From assembly GCA_002869565.1 (NCBI GenBank), contig PKUJ01000027.1:160368-224367 (forward strand): a DNA stretch of 64,000 nt, in the 5' to 3' direction. Shown in pieces: positions 37,623-47,946 of this stretch. The position numbers and the translations under genes were made by a program. Numbering within the stretch: the stretch's first letter is position 1; every line of letters begins with the position of its first letter. The stretch is from Arcobacter sp. (GTDB lineage: Bacteria; Campylobacterota; Campylobacteria; Campylobacterales; Arcobacteraceae). The notes below the pieces were generated by a model, which saw only the letters and a list, made by a program, of their open reading frames with translations, did not search any database and was not told the DNA's origin.

Positions 37623-39722
37623 ATGAATTATAGAAAAGATACAATAAATTTAACAACAGGTACGGTAGAAGAAAAACGTCAAGAAATAAGAGAATATTTT
37701 TTACAGACATATGAACTTGACGAGAGACTTTTTGATTTATTAAAAGAAAAAAAGTTTATATATGAACAACCAAATAGTTTAAGACATCCTTTGATTTTTT
37801 ATTTTGGACATACAGCTACATTTTTCATGAATAAACTAGCCGTATCAAATATAGTAAAACAAAGAATAAATAAGACCTATGAGTCTACCTTTGCAATAGG
37901 TGTAGATGAAATGTCTTGGGATGATTTAAATGATGAGAATTATGTATGGCCTACATATGAAGAGACAAAAGCATATAGAGATGATGTAAAAGGTATTGTA
38001 CTTGATTTAATAGACAATATGGAGTTTACACTTCCAATTAATTGGGAATCTCCTATGTGGATTATACTTATGGGGATAGAGCATGAAAATATTCATATAG
38101 AGACATCTTCAGTACTACTAAGAGAGCTTGATATTAAGTTCTTATCTGATGAAGAGATATTTATTTATAACAATGAAGGTAAAGAAACATATCCACAAAA
38201 TGAACTTTGTACTGTAAAGGGTGGAGAAGTTCTAATAGAAAAAGATAGAAAAAATCCAATCTTTTATGGCTGGGATAATGAGTTTTCATTTCATAAAGCT
38301 CAAATAAAAGAGTTTAAAGCTAGTAAATACTTAGTATCAAATGGAGAGTACTTAGAGTTCGTAAAAGATGGTGGTTATTCTAAGCTCCACTATTTTACAA
38401 AAGATGGGGTGAAATGGTTAGACTTTACACAAGCTAAGATGCCAACTTTTTGGTTAAAAGAAGATGGCAAGTATTTTTTAAGAGAGATAAATCGTATAGT
38501 ACCACTTCCTTTAAATTATCCAGTTGATATAAACGTATATGAAGCAGAGGCATTTTGTAAATACAAAAGTGAAAAACTTGGTGTTGAGGTTAGACTTCCT
38601 AGTGAAGATGAATACTATAGATTAAATGACTATACAAAAGCACAAGAACAAGAATCAAACATAGGACTTAAATACTTTAATCAAACGCCTGTAGATAAAT
38701 ATAAGTTTGGTGAGTTTTATGATGTAGTTGGAAATGTATGGCAATGGAGTATAACACCAACATATCCTTTTGATGGTTTTGAAACACATCCTTCATATGA
38801 TGACTTTACAACTCCAACTTTTGATGATAGACATGCTCTTATGAAAGGTGGTTCTTTTATATCTTTAGGAAATGAAATACTAAGAGAAGCTAGATATGCT
38901 TTTAGAAAACACTTTTTCCAACATGCAGGTTTTAGATATGTACAATCAGACAATGAATATAGAACTAAACTAAATGACAATGTATATGAAACAGATGAAC
39001 AGATCTCTCAGTATTGTGCTTTTCATTATGGTGAAGAGAATTTTGGAGTTAAAAACTTCCCTAAAAACTCAGTAGATGTTTTAAGACCATATTTAAAAGA
39101 TATAAAAAAGAATAGAGCAATGGACTTAGGTTGTTCAGTAGGGCGAAGTACATTTGAACTTGCTACTTTATTTGATGAGGTATTAGGAATAGATTTTTCA
39201 GCAAACTTTATCAATGTAGGGATAAAACTTATCAAGTATGAAAACCTAACTTACAAAGTTGCTACTGAGGGTGATTTATTTGATGAAAAAACTATATCTT
39301 TAAATGATCTAGAATTAGAGCATACAAAAGAAAAAGTTACATTTATGCAAGGTTATGCTTGTAACCTAAAAGATATCTATACTGGATATGATTTAATTTT
39401 TTGTTCAAATTTAATTGATAGATTATATTATCCTCAAAAATTCTTAGATGATGTTCCAAATAGAGTAAATGATGGCGGAATGTTAGTGATTCTTAGCCCA
39501 TATACTTGGCTAGAAGATTATACTCCAAAGACAAACTGGCTTGGTGGATATCTAAAAGATAACAAAGAAGTTAAAACTTTAGATACCTTAAAACTAAACC
39601 TAGAAGAAAAAGGTGACTTTGAATTAGTTGATACAATTGATGTACCTTTTGTAATCAAAGAGACAAATAGAAAACATCAGTACACAATCTCACAAATGAG
39701 TATTTGGAAGAAAAAAGTTTAA
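37623..39722 (+). CDS. ovoA: 5-histidylcysteine sulfoxide synthase / methyltransferase OvoA
   Basis: Non-haem iron enzyme that joins cysteine to C5 of histidine with O2 and then methylates the product, making the ovothiol core. In 699 residues I see an N-terminal DinB-like domain with the iron ligands HENIHIE (about 154-160), an FGE-sulfatase domain (KGGEVLIEKD, VEVRLPSEDEYYRL, VVGNVWQWS, LMKGGSFISLGNE, about 210-450), and a C-terminal SAM methyltransferase (AMDLGCSVGRSTFEL near 500). This three-domain order is specific for OvoA. The PLP lyase OvoB is not in the window. Last gene of the operon; ovothiol protects against oxidants. Confidence 0.93.
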   Translation: MNYRKDTINLTTGTVEEKRQEIREYFLQTYELDERLFDLLKEKKFIYEQPNSLRHPLIFYFGHTATFFMNKLAVSNIVKQRINKTYESTFAIGVDEMSWDDLNDENYVWPTYEETKAYRDDVKGIVLDLIDNMEFTLPINWESPMWIILMGIEHENIHIETSSVLLRELDIKFLSDEEIFIYNNEGKETYPQNELCTVKGGEVLIEKDRKNPIFYGWDNEFSFHKAQIKEFKASKYLVSNGEYLEFVKDGGYSKLHYFTKDGVKWLDFTQAKMPTFWLKEDGKYFLREINRIVPLPLNYPVDINVYEAEAFCKYKSEKLGVEVRLPSEDEYYRLNDYTKAQEQESNIGLKYFNQTPVDKYKFGEFYDVVGNVWQWSITPTYPFDGFETHPSYDDFTTPTFDDRHALMKGGSFISLGNEILREARYAFRKHFFQHAGFRYVQSDNEYRTKLNDNVYETDEQISQYCAFHYGEENFGVKNFPKNSVDVLRPYLKDIKKNRAMDLGCSVGRSTFELATLFDEVLGIDFSANFINVGIKLIKYENLTYKVATEGDLFDEKTISLNDLELEHTKEKVTFMQGYACNLKDIYTGYDLIFCSNLIDRLYYPQKFLDDVPNRVNDGGMLVILSPYTWLEDYTPKTNWLGGYLKDNKEVKTLDTLKLNLEEKGDFELVDTIDVPFVIKETNRKHQYTISQMSIWKKKV

Positions 39723-39772
39723 ATTTAGCTATTTATATAATAAATATACTTATTTTATTGTAAACTATTCTC

Positions 39773-41020
39773 ATGAATAGTTTACAACTAATATCTTCAA
39801 AAAAAGAGCTTTTATCTGTTTTTATTTTTGTTACACTTATTTTTCTTTTTAATATAATTCACGAATATTTCAAATATAAAGATTTTACAGATGAAGAGGT
39901 TTTTAGTGGGAATTTTCAAGTTGTAAATATATATGATAAAAATGATTATTATGTAGTAAAATTAAAAAATGAAAATGTCGCTTTTTTTACCTCTATAAAT
40001 AAAGAACAATCTTTGAAAAAATTAGAATATTTAAATATTGCGATAATTACAGTAAAAGTTGATTTTATTTCATATTTAAAAGGCTTTTATGCAAAATCTA
40101 TTTACTATGATATTTTACCTAGTAAAAATTATTTCAAAAAGAGTTTATTTAATAAAATAAATGAACAACATGAAGAACCTCGATTAAAGCAGCTTTTTAG
40201 TGCACTTTTCTTAGCTATTCCGATTTCCAAAGAGTATAGAGAGATTTATACAAACTTTGGAATTTCTCATTTGATTGCTATATCTGGCTTTCATCTTGGT
40301 ATTTTATCTGCTTTAGTTTATTGGTTTATTTATTTCCCTTATTCATATGTCCATCAAAGATATTTGCCTTTTAGAAATAAAAAATTTGATATTTTAGTGG
40401 TCACTCTTTTGATACTTCTTTTTTATGTGATTTTGACAGATATTGTTCCATCGTTACTTAGGGCTTTTGTGATGTTTTTTATTGGTATTTATTTCTTACG
40501 TTCAAATATAAAGATACTTAGTTTTCAAACTTTGCTTATAACACTTTTAGTAATAGTTTCACTATATCCCAAGTACCTGTTTTCCATATCATTATGGTTT
40601 TCAATGTTTGGAGTTTTTTATATTTTTTTGTATCTTCAATATTTTAAAGACTTACCTAAATTGTTTAGTTTTTTTTTATTTAATTTTTGGATATTTTTTG
40701 TTTTTAATCCTATTGTTCATTTTTTCTTTTTAAATACAAGTTATGAACAACTAATTTCACCTTTTATTACAGTGATTTTTACTATTTTTTATCCTTTGGA
40801 ATTATTTTTACATTTTATAGGATATGAAAGTTTATTAGATGAATATTTGTTGCAGTTTTTGGATTATAAAATGAGTATATATGACGTAAGTACACCTTTG
40901 TATTTTTTTATTTTATATGTACTTACTTCATTGTATGCTATTTTTAATAAAACAGCATTTATTATCTTAAATATTTTATTAGTAATATTTAATATATATT
41001 TATACTATGGATTTAGATAA
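39773..41020 (+). CDS. comEC: ComEC/Rec2 channel domain protein (competence)
   Basis: A 415-residue membrane protein containing the Competence domain: HLIAISGFHLGILSALVYW is the family signature near residue 170, followed by many hydrophobic helices. It would form the channel for incoming single-stranded DNA. The C-terminal metallo-beta-lactamase domain of larger ComEC proteins is missing, as is common in Campylobacterota. It ends 16 bp inside the convergent gene. Confidence 0.87.
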   Translation: MNSLQLISSKKELLSVFIFVTLIFLFNIIHEYFKYKDFTDEEVFSGNFQVVNIYDKNDYYVVKLKNENVAFFTSINKEQSLKKLEYLNIAIITVKVDFISYLKGFYAKSIYYDILPSKNYFKKSLFNKINEQHEEPRLKQLFSALFLAIPISKEYREIYTNFGISHLIAISGFHLGILSALVYWFIYFPYSYVHQRYLPFRNKKFDILVVTLLILLFYVILTDIVPSLLRAFVMFFIGIYFLRSNIKILSFQTLLITLLVIVSLYPKYLFSISLWFSMFGVFYIFLYLQYFKDLPKLFSFFLFNFWIFFVFNPIVHFFFLNTSYEQLISPFITVIFTIFYPLELFLHFIGYESLLDEYLLQFLDYKMSIYDVSTPLYFFILYVLTSLYAIFNKTAFIILNILLVIFNIYLYYGFR

Positions 41021-41337
41021 TCCACTTTTATACAATTTTCACACTGGTCGATTTCTTCATACATTATTTTGGAAAGTTCCATTTCTTTAAATTGTTCTTT
41101 TATAAGTTGAACTGTATTTTCATCCGCTGAATAAAGTACTGATTTGTTTCCAATATTTCCTAAAATCACTTTATCAGTTTTTTTTAGCAGTTCTTTAATA
41201 TTGTTATCCCAGTAAGATAAAAGCTTTTCGTTTTCTGTTAACTCTTCAGATCTGTGATCCCAATCGGCACATAAATCAGGAAGTAATCCACATGATCTCA
41301 TATCGTCAAAATCTAATGTTACACCATAAAGTTCCAT
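41005..41337 (-). CDS. Hypothetical protein, 110 aa
   Basis: A small acidic protein (MELYGVTLDFDDMRSCG start) with a helical middle (NIKELLKKTDKVILGN) and four Cys residues, two of them in the C-terminal CENC motif. The ATG follows AAGGAGCAGGTC, a very strong ribosome binding site, which supports it being real. I recognise no family. It converges on comEC and overlaps its end by 16 bp. Confidence 0.6.
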   Translation of the reverse strand: MELYGVTLDFDDMRSCGLLPDLCADWDHRSEELTENEKLLSYWDNNIKELLKKTDKVILGNIGNKSVLYSADENTVQLIKEQFKEMELSKIMYEEIDQCENCIKVDYLNP

Positions 41338-41445
41338 GACCTGCTCCTTATTTCAAACTTATGTATAATTTTAGCTAATATATTAGAAGTTGATTTTTAT
41401 ATAAAAAAATTAGTTATTTAAGTTAAGTTTAAGCCTAAAACAAAA

Positions 41446-41481
41446 TTTGTGACGGGAAGTGTGACACAAAATTGTTATAAT
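41446..41481 (+). promoter_or_regulatory. Promoter region of sbcDC
   Basis: A TATAAT at 41476-41481 lies 22 bp before the sbcD start. Just upstream, TTTGTG and CACAAA (41446-41470) form an interrupted palindrome that could be an operator. The -35 element is not recognisable, which is usual in Campylobacterota. Confidence 0.35.
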
Positions 41482-41502
41482 ATAGACTTATAAAGGATAG
41501 TT

Positions 41503-42624
41503 TTGAAAATATTACATTACAGCGATACCCATCTAGGCTATAACGATTTAGATATTTTAAATGATGATAATATAAATCAAAGAGAAGCAGACTTTTACGA
41601 TGCTTTTTCTCAAGTTGTAGACCAAATAGAAAAAATAAAACCAGATTATATAATTCACACAGGGGATTTGTTTCATAGATCAAGTCCAAGTAATAGAGCT
41701 ATTACTTTTGCATTAAAAGAATTCAAAAGAATAAATGCTTTAAATATACCTTGCATAATGATTGCAGGAAATCACTCAACCCCAAGAAGTATTTTAAGTT
41801 CTCCTATTCTAAAAATATTTGAAGATTATGAAAATATATATGTCTCATACGAACAATCTTACAAAAAAATAGAATTTGAAGATGTGGTATTTCACACACT
41901 GCCACATATGAATGATGATACAAAAGCAGAAGAACAAATCGACAAATGTGAAGAAAATATAGATAAAAATAAAAAAAATATTATGATGATGCATTGTTCT
42001 GTTGGAGCTTGGTATTTGATGCAAGAGTTTGGAGAGTGGGTGTATCCTACAGATAAAGAACATCTGTTTGAAAAGATGGATTACGTTGCACTTGGTCATT
42101 GGCATGGCTTTGGAAATGTAGGTAAATATCAAAATGTTTATTACAGTGGAAGTCTTGAGCGAACAAGTCTAAATGACAAAAGAAATAACAAAGGCTTTGT
42201 TATTGTAGATATAGAAGATGAGTTGGAAGTAAACTTTCAGAATATTGATATAAGAGAGATTATTTCAAAAGAGATTGATTGTGAAGATTATGAAGCTTCA
42301 ATCGAAGCTTTAGATATCTCTGATACAAAAGATGCTTTAGTAGAAGTAAAACTAAAAAATCTAACAACTATGCAATCAATTGATATTCAAAACTCAAATA
42401 TCAAAGCACTATTTCCTGAAGCTATGAATGTAGCAGTAAAAAGAGAGTTTAGCAAAGAGACTTATATTCAATCTTCTATTGATGATGTACAAGCTCTCTC
42501 TTTAGAAAACTTTTTCCTAGAACATGTAAAAGAACAAAGTATAGACAATGAATATGATAGATTAAAACCAAAAATTCAAGAGCTATTTTCTAAATATGAA
42601 GAGGCTCAAGATGACTCTATGTAA
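41503..42624 (+). CDS. sbcD: DNA exonuclease SbcD (Mre11-type)
   Basis: Nuclease subunit of the SbcCD complex that opens hairpins and trims DNA ends. The 373-residue protein has the metallophosphoesterase motifs YSDTHLGYND, HTGDLFHRSSPSNRA, AGNHSTPRS, MMHCSVG and ALGHWHGFG. The start is TTG 41503 behind AAGGATAG. It overlaps sbcC by 14 bp. Confidence 0.92.
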   Translation: MKILHYSDTHLGYNDLDILNDDNINQREADFYDAFSQVVDQIEKIKPDYIIHTGDLFHRSSPSNRAITFALKEFKRINALNIPCIMIAGNHSTPRSILSSPILKIFEDYENIYVSYEQSYKKIEFEDVVFHTLPHMNDDTKAEEQIDKCEENIDKNKKNIMMMHCSVGAWYLMQEFGEWVYPTDKEHLFEKMDYVALGHWHGFGNVGKYQNVYYSGSLERTSLNDKRNNKGFVIVDIEDELEVNFQNIDIREIISKEIDCEDYEASIEALDISDTKDALVEVKLKNLTTMQSIDIQNSNIKALFPEAMNVAVKREFSKETYIQSSIDDVQALSLENFFLEHVKEQSIDNEYDRLKPKIQELFSKYEEAQDDSM

Positions 42625-44980
42625 ACTAAAACTTGAAAACTTTAAAAAATATGTCTCTTTTGAGATGGAGTTTGGCGAAGGCTTAATTGGAATCATAGGT
42701 AAAAATGGAAGTGGAAAATCCACTATCTTTGAAGCAATACTATTTGCTCTATATGGCGAGTTTAAAGACAGAGGCTATAAAGATATAGTAAGAAATGCCA
42801 ATGCCACTACAAAAGATCCTGTAGTAGTAGAATTAACTTTTGAATTTGAAGGCATAGAGTATTTAGCAATAAGAGAGTTTAGAGGAAAAGCCCTAAGTGC
42901 AAATGCAAAACTATTTAAAAATGGCGAATTGCTTACAAGTGGAGCAAAAGAAGTAAGCACAAGTATAATAAAACTTACAAAGATGAATAAAGAAGCCTTT
43001 TTACATACACTATTTGCTTCACAAAAAGAGCTTACAAGTCTAAGTAATTCAAAACCAGAAGATAGAAAAAGAATGATAAGAAAGCTTCTAGGACTTGAAA
43101 AAATAGACTTCATAGAAAAAGAATTAGTAGAAAAGAGCAGAGAACTAAAACGAGAAATAGCAGCTTTTGCAGAAGTACTTTTAAGTGCTGAAGATATAGA
43201 AAGCAAAAAAGAACAAATCAAAATAAACGATGATACAAAAAAGAGTTTATCCAAAGATATAACTGCTCAAAGCAAAGAAATAGATATTCTAAAACTAAAA
43301 GAGATAGACATCAAAAAAGAGCTAGAAAGTTTTGCTAAAATAAAAGAGCAAAAGCAAAAAGCCTTGAATGAATTGAATCTTTTAAAAAACAATATAGATT
43401 CATCGATACAAAATCAAATAAAACTATCTCTTGAACTAAAAGATTTAGAAGAAAAGCAAAAAGAATACAAGCTCTTAGAACCTATAAAAAAAGAGTATGA
43501 AACTTTACAATCAGATTTAAAAGAGCAAACAAAGCTAAAAGAGTACAGCTTAAGAAAAGAGGGCTTACAAAAAGAGCAAGAAAGTTTACGAGAACAATAC
43601 AAAAAATCAAAAAAAGATATAGAAGTATTGCAAAAAGAGTGTGAAGGATTTGAAGAGCTAAAAGCCAAAGAAGAGTTATATCTACAAATGCTAAATCAAA
43701 TAAAAATAGAACTCAAAGAGATACAAAACAGAGAAAAAGAATTAAACTCAAGTATCTCAGCAGAATTAAGAGTTATTAGTGATACTACATCAAAAATTCA
43801 TCAAATACAAAATTTAGGGAAAGAGTCCAACTGTCCTACATGTACAAGACCTCTTTTAGAAGAGTATGACAATGTAATGGACTCTTTAAATAGTACCATC
43901 ATACAAATCCAAGAAGAAAAACTATCAAGACTAAAACAAGAGTTAATAGATATAGAAAGCAATATCAAAATAGTAGATAGTAAAAAAATAGAGCTAGATA
44001 AAAACCTAGTACAACTAATCTCTAAAATAAATCTAATAACTAGTAAACAAAAAGACTTAAATGCTTTAGAAAATCATTTTAAAACAATAGAACAAAAAGG
44101 AAAATCAAACAACGAAGAAATAGCCAAACTAGAAATGTATAACTATGATGAAATAAAACACAAAGAGTTAGAAAACAGTTTCAATGAACTAGTTCCAAAA
44201 TATGAAAAAATGAAATCCCTAGAAACTATGATAAAAAGATTTGCTAGTGTAAAAGAAGACCTAGAAACGATAAACAAAAAAATCATAGAACTAAATGCAA
44301 ACTATGACTCAAAAGAGATAGACTACAAACAAATAGCCTACGATGAAGCAGCCCATAAAACAAGAGAAAAAGAGTTTGATGAACTACATAAAACAGTAGA
44401 AGAAAAAGTATCACAACTAAATGAAATAAAAGTAAAAATAGCAAAAATCGAAGGTGAAATAAAAACAATACAAAGCTCACTAGATAACAACGATAAACAA
44501 CTAAAAAAAGTACAAACAAAAAAAGATGACCTAATAGATTACGACAAAATAAAAGTAAGTCTAAGTGAATTCAAAACAAAAATAAACTCAAAAGTAGCCC
44601 CAAGAATATCAGACATAGCCTCAAATATGTATGCCCAAATCACAAAAGGCAAATACCAACACATAGAAGTATCAAACGACTTTGACTTTTATATCTATGA
44701 TGAAGGTAAAAGATACCCAATAGAAAGATTCTCAGGTGGAGAAATAGACTTAGCAAACCTAGTCCTACGAATTGCCATATCAAAAACACTAACAGAACTA
44801 AGTGGAAGCTCTCAAATAGGTTTCCTAGCCTTTGATGAAGTATTTGGAAGCCAAGATGAGGCAAGAAGAATGGAGATACTAGAAGCCTTTCATATGATAA
44901 AAGAGCAGTATCGACAGATATTTTTAATCTCTCATGAGTTGGAGATAAAGGAGATGTTTGAACATGTTGTAGAGTTATAA
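42611..44980 (+). CDS. sbcC: DNA exonuclease SbcC (Rad50-type ATPase)
   Basis: A 789-residue SMC-type ATPase, partner of SbcD. Walker A IGKNGSGKSTIFEAIL is near residue 33. Long coiled coils (about 180-640) are bent at the zinc hook CPTCTRP near residue 412, and the signature FSGGEIDLANLVLRIA and Walker B GFLAFDEVFGSQDE follow. It is short for the family (over 1000 in E. coli) but complete in motifs. I start at ATG 42611 behind GAAGAGG. Confidence 0.93.
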   Translation: MTLCKLKLENFKKYVSFEMEFGEGLIGIIGKNGSGKSTIFEAILFALYGEFKDRGYKDIVRNANATTKDPVVVELTFEFEGIEYLAIREFRGKALSANAKLFKNGELLTSGAKEVSTSIIKLTKMNKEAFLHTLFASQKELTSLSNSKPEDRKRMIRKLLGLEKIDFIEKELVEKSRELKREIAAFAEVLLSAEDIESKKEQIKINDDTKKSLSKDITAQSKEIDILKLKEIDIKKELESFAKIKEQKQKALNELNLLKNNIDSSIQNQIKLSLELKDLEEKQKEYKLLEPIKKEYETLQSDLKEQTKLKEYSLRKEGLQKEQESLREQYKKSKKDIEVLQKECEGFEELKAKEELYLQMLNQIKIELKEIQNREKELNSSISAELRVISDTTSKIHQIQNLGKESNCPTCTRPLLEEYDNVMDSLNSTIIQIQEEKLSRLKQELIDIESNIKIVDSKKIELDKNLVQLISKINLITSKQKDLNALENHFKTIEQKGKSNNEEIAKLEMYNYDEIKHKELENSFNELVPKYEKMKSLETMIKRFASVKEDLETINKKIIELNANYDSKEIDYKQIAYDEAAHKTREKEFDELHKTVEEKVSQLNEIKVKIAKIEGEIKTIQSSLDNNDKQLKKVQTKKDDLIDYDKIKVSLSEFKTKINSKVAPRISDIASNMYAQITKGKYQHIEVSNDFDFYIYDEGKRYPIERFSGGEIDLANLVLRIAISKTLTELSGSSQIGFLAFDEVFGSQDEARRMEILEAFHMIKEQYRQIFLISHELEIKEMFEHVVEL

Positions 44981-45098
44981 CCATCATCTTTTTGCCCAAC
45001 TCGGCGTTGAATATAGAATTTAAATGCTCATGTACGACTAGTACACTCCGCTTGAAATTAAATCTTCGCCTTGATTAGGACAAAAATATGATGGTTAT
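44977..45098. repeat. 122-bp palindromic repeat element behind sbcC
   Basis: Perfect 11-bp ends ATAACCATCAT and ATGATGGTTAT enclose further nested inverted segments (TTTTTGCCC with GGACAAAAA; CGGCG with CGCC; AATTTAAATGC with CTTGAAATT; GTAC-GACTA-GTAC at the centre). The element can fold into a single long cruciform. It overlaps the sbcC stop codon and may act as its terminator. The CTCATGTACG...TACACTCCGC core resembles small palindromic repeats seen at gene ends in other proteobacteria (recollection, not searched). Confidence 0.7.
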
Positions 45099-45164
45099 TG
45101 GGTGTGATTTTCCATGTGGAAGCACAATGAAAAAGGGATTTGACTTAAAATAAAAAGGATTAAT

Positions 45165-47840
45165 GTGATAAATGGTACAAAATGGTATAAAATAGATTTT
45201 CATATGCATACTAATGCTTCATCAGACTACAGAGATCAAAACTACTCACATAGAAACTGGCTTTTAAAATGTATGGAAAAGGAATTAGATTGTGTTGTAA
45301 TATCTGATCATAATAGTGGTAGTAATATTGATCAAATAAAAAATGAATATTTACTGTTAGAACAAGAGAACCCCGTAAGTTTTAGAAAACTTGTAATTTT
45401 CCCAGCAGTAGAGCTTACTGTAAATACAGGTATTCACTTATTAGTTATATTTCCAGAATATGCAACATCTCAACAAATATCAACTTTTTTAGGTTCGGTA
45501 AGAATTGATGGTAATGTAGGTGATATAGAAGCAATTACACATTTATCATTGAATGATGTACTCGATATTGCAAATAAAGATTATAAAACACTAACTATAC
45601 CAGCTCATGTTGATGAAGTAAAAGGTTTATTTACAGTTTTACAAGGACAAACATTAAAAAAAATATGTTTAAAAGAAAATATATTTGCAATTGAACAAAT
45701 TAATAAAGCATTTATTCAACCTAAGGTTTATGTAGATTTAAATTTGAAACATCATAGAGTTGTAGGTTCTGACTCTCACTGTCTAAATGATATTGGAAGA
45801 AGATTTACATTTGTAAAAATGGGTATAGCTAATTTTAATGGTTTGAAAGTTGCATTAAGTGATAAATTGAATAATAATATTATTTGTAGTGATGAAATCA
45901 CAAGTAGTAATCCAAATGAAATAAATTGGGAGTACATAAGTGATTTAGAAATTAGTAGTGCATTTAAAATAGGGAGAAGTAACCCTTTATCTTTAAAGTT
46001 CTCACCATGGCTAAATACTATAATAGGAGGTAGAGGAAGTGGAAAGTCTTCTATTCTTAAAATGCTTCAATATGCATATGGTCTTCATGAAAAACTTCCT
46101 AGTTCTCATCCAGATAAATTAGATTTTTTTAAAAAAGGTTCTAGAACAACAGCTGGAATGTTACACAATGACATTGAAATTTCTTTTACTTACAATAAAA
46201 TGGGAATTGAAACAAAGTTTAAAAAAACATATGATGATTATAAAAGATTAGAAAATGGGCAATATAATTTATTAGAAAAAGAAGCAATTCAAGAGTTTTA
46301 TCCTGTAACAATAATTACTCAAAAAGAGTTATTTGAAAAAGCTTCAAATCCAGAAGACATATTCTCTTTAATTGATTCAAAGATTAACTATTTTAATTGG
46401 GAAATAGAATTTAACCAATTAATAAAAGAATATGAAGAAAGTAAATCTATTGAAAGAAATATATTACAAGATATATCTGATAAAAGTAAATTAATAGAAC
46501 AATTGAAACATATTGAATTAGAATTAAAAACTTATGATAAATATGATTATTCACAATTATTGAAAGATAATACTAGAATACAAAATGAAAGCTCAAAATT
46601 AAAAAAAATATATGATGAAATTGAAACATATAAAAATTCATTAAAAAGTATAACTTTTTCTATTGATTTTGATGATTTAGATTTTTTAAATGAAGATTCG
46701 CCAGATATTACAAGTGTAAAAAATAATTTATTTGCAGTAAGTGAAATTATATCTAACCAAGTAACAATTTTAGAAGAACAATCAAAAGAATGGGTAAAAA
46801 TCTGGAAAGAATCTGAATGGAATAATAAAAAAATAGATATCAAATCTAAATATGAAGAGTTATCAAATGAATTAAAAGAACAAGGTACGGATATCACAGG
46901 TTACCAAATTGCATTAAACACGAAAGAATCAATAAAAGAAAGAATTGAAGAATATATTAAAAAAGAGCAAATTTTAGTAAAACAACAAGAAAAAAGTTTG
47001 AGACTTTTAAATAATATTTCAGAAAAAAGAAAGCAACTATTCCAAAATAGGAATGACTATATTGAAAGAATTAATCAACAATTATCAACAATTTTTCCAG
47101 ATAACAGAGTAGTTTTTGAAATTAAATACCTTGGTGATGTAATTGAAAGTGAAGAAAGTTTTAGAAAAATAATACAAAGACAAGATAATACTTTTGAATC
47201 TTATATTTTGCAATATGATCCAATATCAAATGAAAACTCAGGAATTTTATGGGAACTAAATAATAGTGAAGATATTGAAAATGATTTAATAACGTTAAAA
47301 CAAAATATTTTATCAGCAAATAGTGATAATACATTTAATTTTGGAGCTAGACTTACAAATCATTTTAATTCAATACTTGAAAAGAAATCTGCAGAAGATA
47401 ATATATTGACGTGGTTCCCAAAAGATAAACTATCTATAAAAATTATATCTAATGGGAGAGAGCTTGATATTAATATTGCTTCTGCGGGACAAAAAGCTGC
47501 TGCCTTAATGACTTATGTTTTATTAGAAACAAAAGGTCCACTAATTATAGACCAACCAGAAGATGATTTAGATAGTAGAATGATAACTAGTTTAATAGTT
47601 GATGCATTAAGAAAATTAAAAGAAAAAAGACAAGTTATTGTTGTAACACATAATCCTAATATTCCAGTAAATGCTGCTTCCGAAAAAATATTTGAAATGA
47701 ATTTTATAAATGGACAAATTCATTTAAAAGAAGAGGGAACAATTCAAGAAAGAAATATTAGAGAATCTATTTGCCAAGTAATGGAAGGTGGGGAAGATGC
47801 ACTAGAACATAGATTTAATAAAATAATTAAATTTAAATAA
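45165..47840 (+). CDS. TrlF-like protein: PHP phosphoesterase plus SMC-type ATPase
   Basis: An 891-residue protein. The N-terminal PHP domain has metal ligands in DFHMHTNASSD (H13, H15), ISDHNSG (D48, H49), HVDE and VVGSDSHCLNDIG (about 202-206). An ABC/SMC-like ATPase follows: Walker A GGRGSGKSSIL (288-296), a coiled-coil middle (about 420-640), signature ASAGQKAAALM and Walker B LIIDQPEDDLDSRM near 795. This is the layout of the TrlF family of AAA-like ATPases, which often lies in defence islands. The start is GTG behind AAAAAGGAT. It opens the accessory island. Confidence 0.82.
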   Translation: MINGTKWYKIDFHMHTNASSDYRDQNYSHRNWLLKCMEKELDCVVISDHNSGSNIDQIKNEYLLLEQENPVSFRKLVIFPAVELTVNTGIHLLVIFPEYATSQQISTFLGSVRIDGNVGDIEAITHLSLNDVLDIANKDYKTLTIPAHVDEVKGLFTVLQGQTLKKICLKENIFAIEQINKAFIQPKVYVDLNLKHHRVVGSDSHCLNDIGRRFTFVKMGIANFNGLKVALSDKLNNNIICSDEITSSNPNEINWEYISDLEISSAFKIGRSNPLSLKFSPWLNTIIGGRGSGKSSILKMLQYAYGLHEKLPSSHPDKLDFFKKGSRTTAGMLHNDIEISFTYNKMGIETKFKKTYDDYKRLENGQYNLLEKEAIQEFYPVTIITQKELFEKASNPEDIFSLIDSKINYFNWEIEFNQLIKEYEESKSIERNILQDISDKSKLIEQLKHIELELKTYDKYDYSQLLKDNTRIQNESSKLKKIYDEIETYKNSLKSITFSIDFDDLDFLNEDSPDITSVKNNLFAVSEIISNQVTILEEQSKEWVKIWKESEWNNKKIDIKSKYEELSNELKEQGTDITGYQIALNTKESIKERIEEYIKKEQILVKQQEKSLRLLNNISEKRKQLFQNRNDYIERINQQLSTIFPDNRVVFEIKYLGDVIESEESFRKIIQRQDNTFESYILQYDPISNENSGILWELNNSEDIENDLITLKQNILSANSDNTFNFGARLTNHFNSILEKKSAEDNILTWFPKDKLSIKIISNGRELDINIASAGQKAAALMTYVLLETKGPLIIDQPEDDLDSRMITSLIVDALRKLKEKRQVIVVTHNPNIPVNAASEKIFEMNFINGQIHLKEEGTIQERNIRESICQVMEGGEDALEHRFNKIIKFK

Positions 47841-47842
47841 AT

Positions 47843-47919
47843 ATGAACCTTTCTAAATCCCTCTACACAAAAGGTATACAATGTCCCAAAGCACTTTGGC
47901 TTAAAAAATACAAGCCAAG
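47843..47919 (+). repeat. Partial copy of the 5' end of the DUF2779 gene (left repeat)
   Basis: These 77 bp match 52593-52669, the first 77 bases of the DUF2779 gene, with about seven mismatches. The copy is still open as a 36-codon frame (MNLSKSLYTKGIQCPKALWL start) that ends at 47953. All differences but one amino acid (Gly for Ala) are synonymous, so the copy diverged as coding sequence before it was cut off. It starts 2 bp after the trlF stop and lies just before the kinase-helicase gene. Confidence 0.9.
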
Positions 47920-47946
47920 AATAGAAAATAATATAAGGATAAAAAT

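Noticed and set aside
42775-43254. 159-residue minus-strand ORF inside sbcC, Ser/Leu/Phe-rich
   Set aside because: A shadow of the Lys/Glu-rich coiled coil; no ribosome binding site and no recognisable protein.
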